Positions 1 to 6,668 of a DNA stretch of 6,750 nt are shown here, piece by piece (positions within the stretch are counted from its first letter, which is position 1; each line of letters opens with the position of its first letter). The translations under genes and the position numbers were made by a program. A model generated the notes under the pieces. The model was not told the DNA's origin. It saw only the letters and a program-made list of their open reading frames with translations, and searched no databases. Source of the DNA: an uncultured Bacteroidales bacterium (GTDB lineage: Bacteria > Bacteroidota > Bacteroidia > Bacteroidales > P3). Location: NCBI GenBank assembly GCA_946540365.1, contig CAMNIH010000094.1:1-6750 (forward strand), read 5' to 3'.

Positions 1-55
<55 letters not shown>

Positions 56-62
56 CTCTCTT

Positions 63-78
63 ATTTCCCTTCGGAAAT
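63..78 (-). repeat. short inverted repeat in the tRNA-fMet leader
   Basis: ATTTCC and GGAAAT form a perfect 6-bp stem around a 4-base loop, at the predicted extreme 5' end of the tRNA-fMet precursor. It could be a small 5' hairpin removed with the leader by RNase P. No T-run follows on the minus strand, so it does not look like an intrinsic terminator for the protease transcript. It may be chance. Confidence 0.4.
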
Positions 79-84
79 CGAGTG

Positions 85-115
85 CAAAGATACGAACTTT
101 TTTCCTTCCCACCAA
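85..115 (-). promoter_or_regulatory. Bacteroidota-type promoter for tRNA-fMet
   Basis: On the minus strand TTG (115 to 113) is followed by exactly 20 bases and then TATCTTTG (92 to 85). This matches the Bacteroidota primary sigma factor consensus, TTG at -33 and TAnnTTTG at -7, with the usual spacing. Transcription should start near position 79-80, about 25 bases before the tRNA 5' end. The promoter sits in the 81-base gap between the protease stop codon and the tRNA, so the tRNA need not depend on the upstream operon. Confidence 0.85.
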
Positions 116-136
116 ATTTTTCTTGATATTTATTCT

Positions 137-1984
137 TTATTGTTTGATTATACGACGGTTGTAGAGGCCCTTCGACGTGCGTATCTGCACCGTGTAGGCT
201 CCCTCACGAAGTCCCTCGAGCGGTATTTCGACCCTCGGCGTGTCGCCATTAGTATAATTTACGCTTAACACACTGCGTCCCAGCATATCAAAGATTACAA
301 CAGAGGCCGACAGCGGCTGTCCGAAGTCGATGGTGACCTTGTCGGTGGCGGGATTGGGCCAGAGGGCGATGCGGTCGTCGTCGACATCGGCGATGGCCAC
401 GGCGTTGCTATCGCGCCAACGGGCGTAGAAGGTGACATTGCCGGAGATGAAGATCGTGTCGCCGGGCTGATAGATCGGCTCGTCACTTGCCCTGTTGCGC
501 CCACGGCTCCAGCCCTCGAAGAGGAAGCCGCTACGGGTGAATTCACACTCGGGGAACACCACAGGGTCGTAACGGCAGTACTGAGAGCTGTTGGTAGCGG
601 CCGAGAAGCCACCATAGTTGGCATGGTACGTAAGCGTGTGGGAGGTCACCACCTCCAGGTGCAGGCGGAAAACGGTGTCCAGATGGCGCATAAACGTGTC
701 GCATGCCGCGGCCGGGAAAACGTATTCCTCGTAATTATAACGCTCGTAGTTGGAGCAGATGGTGTCGTACATATCGACCGTGTCGAAATCCTCCAAAACG
801 GGTTGGATGCCGAAGATAGCCCCCTGGTCGAGGTTAAACGTGTAGGTGGCATTGCCACCATAGCCACCACCGCCGGGCGCCAGATTGCTCATGGCATAGA
901 AGCCGTCGGCATAGCCGTCCCACCCCCAGTTGAAGTGGTAGCAGGTGTCGAGGTCGGAGCCGTCCAGCACGAAGGCATGGCCGCCGGTGTAGTCGCTGCC
1001 GGAGTAGTAGAGGGGGCGACCGTTGGCAAGCTCCTCGTCGATCATAGCCAGCCAGACGCTGTCGGAGATGAACGTGTTGCTGTCGAAGTCGTTGCGTTGA
1101 CGGAACTCGAGGTCGGGATCGTACTTGAAGTAGTCGCGGAAGGCACTTACCGCACACGCATCGGACCACCAGCCGCACGTGGAGTAGGCGCCGCTGGCCT
1201 GGGGGCTGTACATCATATCGACAGCCACACCACAATGGTAGCACAATTTGCTGAGCGCGCGTGTCTTTTCGTTAGGAGTGGAGGCGCCCATGCGGACAGG
1301 CATATATTCCCACATGTAGGTCGTATGCTCGAAATCGGCTTCCAGGATGCCGTAGGCCGCCGCATCGTTGCGGCCCGTGTGCTCGTAGCTGTGGCTGCCG
1401 GTGCCGCATGAGGGATGGTTCCAGCGTTTCATGATCTGCGCCATCGCGGTGGCCACACAGCCCACGACCGACCGCTCGTTGTAGATGGTGTCGTAGGGGC
1501 AGTCGTAGTTGTAGGGGGCGCCCTGGTCCCAGCGTGTCTTGCAGAGGGCAGCAATATCCTGAAGCGAGACGGGCACAGGAGGCACGTCGCCGGCCATCAG
1601 GCTGCTCCAGCGAGGATTGGCCGGCGCATCGTCAAGGGTGACCGCATAGGCGATCTGCTCCTCGTAGGTACCCAGCCAATAGCGGATCTCCGGATGGAGC
1701 CGCGTGGGGAAAGGCGAGTCGAAGGAATAGCCGAGGACCGGACGCACGCGGTCGTCGGCGGCGACGATGACAAAGCCTATGGTGTCGTTGGCAAACACAT
1801 ACTGATGCGACAACTCGCCGAACGCACGGTACTGCATGGTGTCGACAGGTTTGACGTCGAGCGGACGGTGGGAGTTCCAGAAGGTGACAGCCACACGATG
1901 GGCCGTCCGGACATCGACCGGAGCAGCCTGGACACTCATCACGAGGGACAACCCTGCGGCAAAAAGCAAAAGCGCTTTTTTCAT
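137..1984 (-). CDS. secreted C10-family (streptopain/interpain-like) cysteine protease with T9SS sorting domain
   Basis: 615 aa. A signal peptide (1-20, cut after VQA) is followed by a Spi-type propeptide region (about 21-145, with GFVIVAADDR at 70-79). The papain-like C10 domain (about 146-395) shows all landmarks: WDQGAPYN (152-159) with the oxyanion-hole Gln154, catalytic Cys176 in VGCVATAMAQ, catalytic His336 in GGHAFVLDGSD, and the NWGW motif (352-355). In SpeB and interpain A the propeptide keeps the enzyme inactive until it is cleaved off; the same is expected here. After the protease come a cysteine-containing module (403-446), a Listeria-Bacteroides repeat (about 450-523) and a type A T9SS tail (about 540-615). 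Export through the outer membrane, then release or surface anchoring, is expected. It is the last gene of the operon, 14 bases after dsbD. The ATG at 1984 fits the signal peptide; the site before it is A-rich. It has 13 cysteines, many for a C10 protease (SpeB has one). The substrate is unknown. Confidence 0.93.
   Translation of the reverse strand: MKKALLLFAAGLSLVMSVQAAPVDVRTAHRVAVTFWNSHRPLDVKPVDTMQYRAFGELSHQYVFANDTIGFVIVAADDRVRPVLGYSFDSPFPTRLHPEIRYWLGTYEEQIAYAVTLDDAPANPRWSSLMAGDVPPVPVSLQDIAALCKTRWDQGAPYNYDCPYDTIYNERSVVGCVATAMAQIMKRWNHPSCGTGSHSYEHTGRNDAAAYGILEADFEHTTYMWEYMPVRMGASTPNEKTRALSKLCYHCGVAVDMMYSPQASGAYSTCGWWSDACAVSAFRDYFKYDPDLEFRQRNDFDSNTFISDSVWLAMIDEELANGRPLYYSGSDYTGGHAFVLDGSDLDTCYHFNWGWDGYADGFYAMSNLAPGGGGYGGNATYTFNLDQGAIFGIQPVLEDFDTVDMYDTICSNYERYNYEEYVFPAAACDTFMRHLDTVFRLHLEVVTSHTLTYHANYGGFSAATNSSQYCRYDPVVFPECEFTRSGFLFEGWSRGRNRASDEPIYQPGDTIFISGNVTFYARWRDSNAVAIADVDDDRIALWPNPATDKVTIDFGQPLSASVVIFDMLGRSVLSVNYTNGDTPRVEIPLEGLREGAYTVQIRTSKGLYNRRIIKQ
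140..367 (-). other. protein domain: T9SS type A C-terminal sorting domain
   Basis: Residues about 540-615 of the protease show the conserved blocks of the Por secretion tail: LWPNPATDKV (541-550), VVIFDMLGRSVL (562-573), LREGAYTVQI (592-601) and the basic end NRRIIKQ. In Porphyromonas and Flavobacterium such tails direct proteins through the T9SS translocon and are removed by the PorU sortase on attachment. The genome should therefore encode a T9SS. Confidence 0.9.
416..637 (-). other. protein domain: Listeria-Bacteroides (InlB B-type) repeat
   Basis: Residues about 450-523 of the protease carry the signature of this small beta-grasp-like repeat: an opening LTYHANYGGF, a central GFLFEGWSRGRN (aromatic-x-GW core), and the closing pair IYQPGDTIFISGNVTFYARW. 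In surface proteins such as InlB these repeats act as spacers or contact modules. Here the single copy joins the protease domain to the sorting tail, so it may hold the enzyme away from the cell or bind a ligand. Confidence 0.8.
647..778 (-). other. protein module: degenerate 'DTIC...CD...L.L.V' repeat of Bacteroidales exported proteins
   Basis: Residues 403-446 of the protease read VDMYDTICSNYERY, then AACDTF and VFRLHLEVV. The pattern (DTIC, a short polar stretch, a second Cys-Asp, then an alternating hydrophobic strand) resembles the tandem module seen in many large T9SS-exported Bacteroidales proteins (DTICxGxxYxF...GCDSxxxLxLxV). Only one copy is present and it is diverged. The two cysteines (410, 428) could form a disulfide. 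The assignment rests on remembered family patterns. Confidence 0.45.
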
Positions 1985-1998
1985 TTTTTTCTCTTTAT

Positions 1999-4044
1999 TT
2001 ACTTGTTGTTCTTAATTCCTTCGGTGAGCCAGTCGACGAACTTCTGCACGTCACGGTCGTATTTATAGTTCGCCTTTGTCAACACTTTACCGTCGGCATT
2101 GACAATCACATAGTATGGTTGGGCATTCATGTTGAACTCGGTCTTCTGGTAGTTGAGGTTCTTGCGGCCGAGGGTCTTCAGTGTGCGGCCTTTCTCGTCC
2201 ACCACCCACTCATCCTCGGGCAGCTCGATGGTGTTCTCGTCGGCGAAGAGGGAGCACATGACAAACTCGTCGTTGAGCAGCCGCTTAACCTCGGGGTCGG
2301 TCCACACGTAGTGTTCCATCTCGCGGCAGTTGGCGCAGGTCTTGCCGGTGAAGTCGATAAAGACCGGCTTGCCCTGCTGACGGGCGTAGGCCTTGGCCTC
2401 GTCGAGGTCGAAGAAGGCCTCGAAGCCCAGCGGCACATGCAGTTTGTCGGCATATTTGCGGTCGGCCGGCAGATTGCCCACCTGCACCGTACCGGCGGCG
2501 ACGGTGGTGCTGCGTTCCGATATCATGCGCTCGATGTCGAATTCCTGGCTCGACTGCGGCGGCAGGAAGCCGCTGAGGCTCTTCAGCGGGGCACCCCAGA
2601 GGCCGGGGATCATCCACACCACGAAGGCCAGGTCGGCGATGGCCAGGAAGAGACGCAGGGTGCCGATTTCCTTCACCTCGTCGTCGCCCTTGAAGCGCAG
2701 CTTGCCGAGCAGGTAGAAGCCCAGCATACCGAAGATGACGATCCACAAAGCCAGGTAGATGTCGCGCGGCAGCAGACCCCAGTTGCAATAGAGGTCGGCC
2801 ATCTGCAGGAACTTCAGACCGAAGGCCAGCTCGAGGAAGGCGAACGACACCTTGACGGTGTTCAGCCATGAGCCGCTCTTCATATTCTTCAGTGCCTGCG
2901 GGAACATGGCCAGCAGGGTGAACGGCAGGGCGAAGCCGATGCCGAAGCCGAGCATGGTGACCAAAGAGACCCAGCGGTCGGTGCTGCTGGTGGTGAGGCC
3001 CACCAGGGCGGCTCCCAGGATGGGACCCGTGCAGCTGAAGGAGACCAGCACCGTGGTCAGGGCGATGAAGAAGGGGGCCAGCCAGCCGCCCTTGTCGGCC
3101 TGCTCGTCGCTGCTGTTGATCCACTTCTCGGGCATCTTGATCTCGAAGAGGCCGAAAAAGCTCAGCGCAAAGACGAAGAAGATGATGAAGAAGAGCAGGT
3201 TGGGAATCCAGTGGGTGCCGATGAAGTAGAGCGCCTCGGGGCCGAAGATCAGGGCCAGGATGGCACCCAGGACGGCGAAGATGAAGACTATCGAGAAGCC
3301 GAAAAACCAAGCCTGACGGCGGCTCTTGCGCTTGTCGTCACCATTGTGCATGAAGAAGTTGACCGTCATCGGGATCATGGGGAAGACGCACGGCGTGAAC
3401 ATCGTCAGGATGCCGCCGCCGATGGCCAACAGGAAGATGACGATGAGGCTCTGGCTTTTCTTCTCCTTTTTGGCCGGTTGTTCGGCCACGAAGGCTTCCG
3501 GCTCGTCGGTCGCTTCTGCCAGCGCCACCATGGTGTCGGTCGGCTCGTCGGCCATAACCGCAACGGGTTCCTCTGCGGCCGGCATCACCTTGGCACCAGG
3601 CACCTTGAACGAGAAATCACGGTCTTCGGGGGCGATACAGCTGCCGTTGTTGCACATCTGGTAGCTGAGTATGCCTTTGACGGTGATCTCCTTCTCGCTC
3701 AGGCGCTTCACCTTCTGACGGAAGACGACCGTGCCACTGAACGATTTGACCACGCAGTCGAACAGCGGATCCATCTCCTCGTGCGGCTTGGGCTCCTGCA
3801 CCTTCCCGACCAGTTCATAGTCGGCGTTCTTGGTGAATTCAAACACGATAGGCAGCGGCCCCGCCGGATCGGTGTATTGCGAATAGAGATGCCATCCGTC
3901 GTCGATCTTGGCGGTGAACACCAGTTCCGCTTCGGTGTCCGAGAGCTCTTTGACGCTGTAGCTCCACTTGGCGGGATCGAGCTGCTGGGCCCACAAACCG
4001 GTGCCGAGGACTATGCCCATCAGGGCAAGCACGATACGTTTCAT
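1999..4044 (-). CDS. dsbD: thiol:disulfide interchange protein DsbD, three-domain
   Basis: 681 aa from the ATG at 4044. DsbD passes electrons from cytoplasmic thioredoxin across the inner membrane to periplasmic thiol proteins. All three modules and six redox cysteines are visible: a signal peptide (1-19); an N-terminal DsbD-alpha domain (about 21-150) with YQMCNNGSC (Cys131, Cys136); a charged Pro/Ala/Glu linker (151-196); a membrane domain of about eight helices (about 198-483) with Cys219 in TPCVFPMIPMTV and Cys338 in SFSCTGP; and a C-terminal thioredoxin domain (about 540-675) with KTCANCREME (Cys570, Cys573). The N-terminal pair is spaced CX4C against CX5C in E. coli. The frame also opens 12 bases earlier at a TTG (4056), abutting the stop of the upstream gene; the ATG gives the better signal peptide (MKRIVLALMG) and is preferred. 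It lies between the propeller gene (12 bases) and the protease gene (14 bases), which suggests service to exported thiol proteins. Cys97, Cys420 and Cys597 lie outside the known pairs. Confidence 0.95.
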   Translation of the reverse strand: MKRIVLALMGIVLGTGLWAQQLDPAKWSYSVKELSDTEAELVFTAKIDDGWHLYSQYTDPAGPLPIVFEFTKNADYELVGKVQEPKPHEEMDPLFDCVVKSFSGTVVFRQKVKRLSEKEITVKGILSYQMCNNGSCIAPEDRDFSFKVPGAKVMPAAEEPVAVMADEPTDTMVALAEATDEPEAFVAEQPAKKEKKSQSLIVIFLLAIGGGILTMFTPCVFPMIPMTVNFFMHNGDDKRKSRRQAWFFGFSIVFIFAVLGAILALIFGPEALYFIGTHWIPNLLFFIIFFVFALSFFGLFEIKMPEKWINSSDEQADKGGWLAPFFIALTTVLVSFSCTGPILGAALVGLTTSSTDRWVSLVTMLGFGIGFALPFTLLAMFPQALKNMKSGSWLNTVKVSFAFLELAFGLKFLQMADLYCNWGLLPRDIYLALWIVIFGMLGFYLLGKLRFKGDDEVKEIGTLRLFLAIADLAFVVWMIPGLWGAPLKSLSGFLPPQSSQEFDIERMISERSTTVAAGTVQVGNLPADRKYADKLHVPLGFEAFFDLDEAKAYARQQGKPVFIDFTGKTCANCREMEHYVWTDPEVKRLLNDEFVMCSLFADENTIELPEDEWVVDEKGRTLKTLGRKNLNYQKTEFNMNAQPYYVIVNADGKVLTKANYKYDRDVQKFVDWLTEGIKNNK

Positions 4045-4056
4045 ACTGCTATACAA

Positions 4057-5346
4057 TTATTTCAAATTGAACTTAATTTTCTTCTCGCCACGCTGCGTCG
4101 TCACCCCCACCACATACATCCCCTTGGGCAGCTTGTTGATCGATATCTTCTGGTTGTTGCGGTAGTTGGTGACCGTCTTGACCACCTTGTCGGAACGGTT
4201 GGTGAAGGTCACCGTGGCCGAGGGGCTCTCGATGGAGATGGTGATATAGCCCTCGCTCAGATGGGGGTTGATGCGGACGCGCTCCTCCTGTGCCGGCTGC
4301 TGGGCGGCGGCAGCGCCCTCCTGCGACCCCTGCTGGCCGGCGTCGGCCACCGGGGCTTCGGTCTGCGGGGCAGGCATGGTGAAGCCGCTCAGCTTGGCGA
4401 CGCCACGGCTGTCGCTGCCGAACCAGACGTCGCCCTGCCGGCTGACGGCCACTTTGTAGATATTGCCGGCCGGCAGGTCGCTGTTCTTCGAGGTGAAGGT
4501 CACCCAACGCGACTCGCCGTCGAACACGGCCACACCGGCACTGGTGGCGATCCACAGCATGCCGTCGCCGTCGAAGGCCAGGTCGTTCACCTGGTTGCCC
4601 GGCATCGGACTGTTGGCAGTGTTCCAGATGCGCCACTCCTCGCCGTCGAAGGCGGCCAGTCCGTTGAGGGTGCCGAACCACTTGACATTATTGGCATCGA
4701 TGGCCACCGCCGGCACGATGTTGTCGGGCAGGCCGGAGTTCTCCACCGTGTAGCTCACCCAGCGGCGGTCGTTGAAGACGCTGACGCCCGCATTGGTGGT
4801 GATCCACTTGCGGTTGGCGCGGTCCACCGCCAGGTCGAGCACGAAATCGCTCAGCAGGCCGCAGTCCTCGGGAGTGTACTTCTCCCAGGTGTAGCCGTCG
4901 TAGCTGACCAAGCCGCCCAACGTCACACCGATCCAGAAGACGCCGTCCTTGTCCTGGACGATCTCCTTGATGAACTTCATCTTCAGCCGCCGGGTCTCGG
5001 TGACGTACTCGGTCCAGTGAGTGCCGTCGAACTCGATGACACCGTAGTCGTCGGTGCCGATCCAGACAACGCCGCGCTTGTCGACCATCAGGCAGTTGAC
5101 CGACTGGTTCTTGAGTTTCTCGTTGAACATCGAGTAGTCGAGCCACGAGCCGCCGTTGAGGCGGCAGAGGCCCTGATAGGTACCGACCCACACCCCTTTG
5201 TTGTCGGCCGCGAGGGCCGAGATGTTGTTGCCTCCGATTTCGGAGTTCTTGGTGTTGTAGAGGGTCCACGTTCCATTGCCCTGGGCCATCAGCGCCGAAC
5301 TGACGCCCACGAGCAGAAATGCCAAAACTAAGCTATGTTTCATCAT
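4057..5346 (-). CDS. secreted seven-bladed Reg_prop beta-propeller protein with T9SS-like tail
   Basis: 429 aa. A signal peptide (about 1-21, cut in LMAQ) is followed by seven repeats of 42-44 residues (27-322). Each opens at an aromatic strand (WTLY, WLDYS, WTEY, WEKY, WVSY, WRIW, WVTF) and carries a [VLK]W[IVF][GAT] strand and a G(V/L)xxFDG turn. This is the two-component-regulator propeller repeat that forms the periplasmic sensor of hybrid two-component systems, but those carry about 14 repeats, a Y_Y_Y domain, a kinase and a DNA-binding domain; none is present here. An Ala/Gln/Pro-rich linker (324-353) leads to a tail (about 355-429) ending INKLPKGMYVVGV and KKIKFNLK, close to a T9SS type A tail but lacking the PNP motif (INPHLSEGYITI instead). 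Likely exported or surface-bound; the ligand is unknown. The ATG at 5346 overlaps the upstream stop as ATGA; a second ATG follows at once. Confidence 0.85.
   Translation of the reverse strand: MMKHSLVLAFLLVGVSSALMAQGNGTWTLYNTKNSEIGGNNISALAADNKGVWVGTYQGLCRLNGGSWLDYSMFNEKLKNQSVNCLMVDKRGVVWIGTDDYGVIEFDGTHWTEYVTETRRLKMKFIKEIVQDKDGVFWIGVTLGGLVSYDGYTWEKYTPEDCGLLSDFVLDLAVDRANRKWITTNAGVSVFNDRRWVSYTVENSGLPDNIVPAVAIDANNVKWFGTLNGLAAFDGEEWRIWNTANSPMPGNQVNDLAFDGDGMLWIATSAGVAVFDGESRWVTFTSKNSDLPAGNIYKVAVSRQGDVWFGSDSRGVAKLSGFTMPAPQTEAPVADAGQQGSQEGAAAAQQPAQEERVRINPHLSEGYITISIESPSATVTFTNRSDKVVKTVTNYRNNQKISINKLPKGMYVVGVTTQRGEKKIKFNLK
4381..5268 (-). repeat. seven propeller-blade repeats, period about 126-132 bp
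   Basis: Blades cover residues 27-68, 68-111, 111-154, 154-196, 196-238, 238-281 and 281-322 of the propeller protein. The closing Trp of one blade begins the next, so the register is unambiguous through six joins. Blades 5 to 7 keep an NSxLP/NSPMP motif before the inner strand and blade 4 has a DCGLLSD variant; blades 2 and 3 have lost it. Seven is the number needed for one closed propeller. Confidence 0.85.
5343..5346 (-). promoter_or_regulatory. ATGA stop/start overlap, translational coupling
   Basis: The TGA of the upstream gene (5345-5343) overlaps the ATG of the propeller gene (5346-5344), and another ATG follows directly (5343-5341). Ribosomes ending the first gene can restart on either ATG. 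The only upstream feature is an A-rich tract (AAAAAAAGAGAAA); no clear Shine-Dalgarno sequence is seen, as is usual in Bacteroidota. Confidence 0.7.
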
Positions 5347-6614
5347 GTTTTATGTTTCTCTTTTTTTGCTGCCGGAAATAATATATTGTTCAGTATCAAT
5401 CGATAGCCAGCCGAGTTGGGATAGAGCGACAAGTCGGTCGGCGGATCGCCGATGAAGTGACGGTAGTCCTCGGGGTCATGTCCGCCCAGGAAGGTCCACG
5501 TGCCCTTGCCGTACTCGCCGTGCAGGTAGCGCACCTCGCCGAGCTCTTTGTTCTCGGCCAAAATGACACAGCCGCTTTTGACCGTCTCGCGGCGAAAAGC
5601 GGTGGTCTGCCCCATGAAGCCATGCACCACGCGGGAGTGGTTCTGGGTGAGCATCGTGGGTATCCAGTCCCACTTGGCCGAGAAGTCGAACAGGACAAAG
5701 ACGTCGTTTTTCTCGTTCACCTGACGCATCCGCTGCCGGTCGTCGATATCTATCGTCGAAATCTCATACTCGGTAGGATTCAGGCTGATCCTGAAATCTT
5801 TGAATGCAAAGCACTTGCTGTAATCCAGCGCCTCCTGGGCGTTGGGCTGGATCGGGTCGCCGTCGAACATCACATCGCAGATGTCCACCCCTTCGGCCGC
5901 CAGGGCCACATCGTAGCTGTCGGGCGCCGAACACATGGCGAACAGGAAACCGCCGCCCATCACGAAGTCCCTGATCTTGTGGGCCACGGCCAGCTTCAGC
6001 TGGCTGACCTTGCCGAAACCCAGCTTGGCGGCCATGGCCTCCTGCAGACGCACATCCTCGATGTACCACTGCTGGCTGCGATAGTTGCCCCAGAACTTGC
6101 CGTACTGGCCCGTAAAGTCCTCATGATGAAGGTGCAGCCAGTCGTAGGTCGGCAACACACCGGCCATCACCTCTTCGTCGTAGACCACGTCGTACGGTAT
6201 ATCGGCATAGGTGAGCACCAGCGTCACCGCATCGTCCCACGGCAACTTGTTCTTGGGCGAATAGACGGCGATCTTGGGGGCCTTCTGCAACTTGACGGCG
6301 TCCATATTGACCGCCGGGTCGGCGATATGGCTCAAGATGGCACTCGACTGGCCATCGGCAATCACCTCGCAGGTGACGCCCCTCAGCCGGCACTCGCGCT
6401 CCAGCGCTTCGGCATACTTGGTCATGAACGTGCCCCCACGGTAGTTCAGCAGCCATGTCACCTCGGCCTCGCGCTGCAACGCCCAGTAAGCCACGCCGTA
6501 GGCTTTCAGGTGGTTCTTCTGCACGTCGTCCATCGGGATCAACAAATAGTTTGCGTGCGCCTGCGCGTGTAAAAAAAGAAAAAGCACAAGCGCCACGGCT
6601 TTGAACCGCGACAA
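5343..6614 (-). CDS. secreted protein of the Bacteroidales 'asparagine synthetase B'-labelled family; function unknown
   Basis: 423 aa from the TTG at 6614. I recognise close relatives in Bacteroides, often annotated 'asparagine synthetase B' (from memory). The name is not supported here: there is no N-terminal catalytic Cys2, no SGGxDS ATP-binding loop, and there is a signal peptide (SRFKAVALVLFLFL, cut near AHA at 21). Conserved-looking blocks are LIPMDD (25-30), NYRGGTF (57-63), LPWDDAVTLVLTYADIPYDV (124-143), LHLHHEDFTGQYG (160-172), GGGFLFAMCSAPDS (220-233) and HGEYGKGTWTFLGGHDPEDY (365-384). The strand-GGG-strand-Cys228 elbow and the GGHDPE block suggest a class I glutamine-amidotransferase-like fold; this is inference. 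There is no ATG before residue 28. The frame runs back into tRNA-Leu, where a GTG at 6695 lies in the T arm and is not credible. TTG at 6614 gives a compact signal peptide; TTG at 6647 is an alternative. Probably the first operon gene, 54 bases from tRNA-Leu. Confidence 0.8.
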   Translation of the reverse strand: MSRFKAVALVLFLFLHAQAHANYLLIPMDDVQKNHLKAYGVAYWALQREAEVTWLLNYRGGTFMTKYAEALERECRLRGVTCEVIADGQSSAILSHIADPAVNMDAVKLQKAPKIAVYSPKNKLPWDDAVTLVLTYADIPYDVVYDEEVMAGVLPTYDWLHLHHEDFTGQYGKFWGNYRSQQWYIEDVRLQEAMAAKLGFGKVSQLKLAVAHKIRDFVMGGGFLFAMCSAPDSYDVALAAEGVDICDVMFDGDPIQPNAQEALDYSKCFAFKDFRISLNPTEYEISTIDIDDRQRMRQVNEKNDVFVLFDFSAKWDWIPTMLTQNHSRVVHGFMGQTTAFRRETVKSGCVILAENKELGEVRYLHGEYGKGTWTFLGGHDPEDYRHFIGDPPTDLSLYPNSAGYRLILNNILFPAAKKEKHKT

Positions 6615-6668
6615 CCGTATGCCCGTGTTTCTTCTTTCAGTTTTCAACTGTCTGCTATCTACTGTGAG
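6615..6668 (-). other. 54-base spacer between tRNA-Leu and the first coding gene
   Basis: No TAnnTTTG promoter box and no terminator is visible. The only structure is a short inverted repeat, CAGTT-GAA-AACTG (6650 to 6638), with a 5-bp stem too weak to call. An A/G-rich run (GAAAGAAGAAA) lies about 15-25 bases before the TTG at 6614 and could help ribosome binding. The operon may therefore be transcribed through tRNA-Leu and released by tRNA processing. Confidence 0.45.

Noticed and set aside
1968..1990. AAAAGCGCTTTT palindrome and poly-A runs at the protease start, as an operator or phase-variable tract
   Set aside because: The palindrome is explained by the codons of the signal peptide (Lys-Lys-Ala-Leu-Leu), and the A-runs (6 and 7 bases) are short and usual around Bacteroidota start codons.
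4045..4056. TTG start for DsbD at 4056
   Set aside because: It abuts the previous stop and adds only MYSS before a well-formed ATG-initiated signal peptide at 4044; kept only as an alternative.
5323..5330. TAGTTTTG on the minus strand, matching a TAnnTTTG -7 box inside the propeller gene
   Set aside because: No TTG lies 19-21 bases upstream, and it falls inside the signal-peptide codons; probably chance.
3211..5331. Long plus-strand open frame (about 706 codons) antisense to dsbD and the propeller gene
   Set aside because: It mirrors two clearly recognisable genes, has a low-complexity Val/Gly/Asp/His-rich composition typical of antisense frames in GC-rich DNA, and shows no domain, signal peptide or ribosome site.
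5457..6572. Plus-strand open frame (about 371 codons) antisense to the first operon gene
   Set aside because: Same reasoning: shadow of a GC-rich coding gene, no recognisable motif. The other open frames inside genes, at 623-1411, 2119-2871 and 2285-3310 for example, are shadows as well.
6612..6619. TACGGTTG on the minus strand as a promoter box for the operon
   Set aside because: One mismatch to TAnnTTTG, the nearest TTG is 25 bases upstream rather than about 20, and transcription would start inside the gene.
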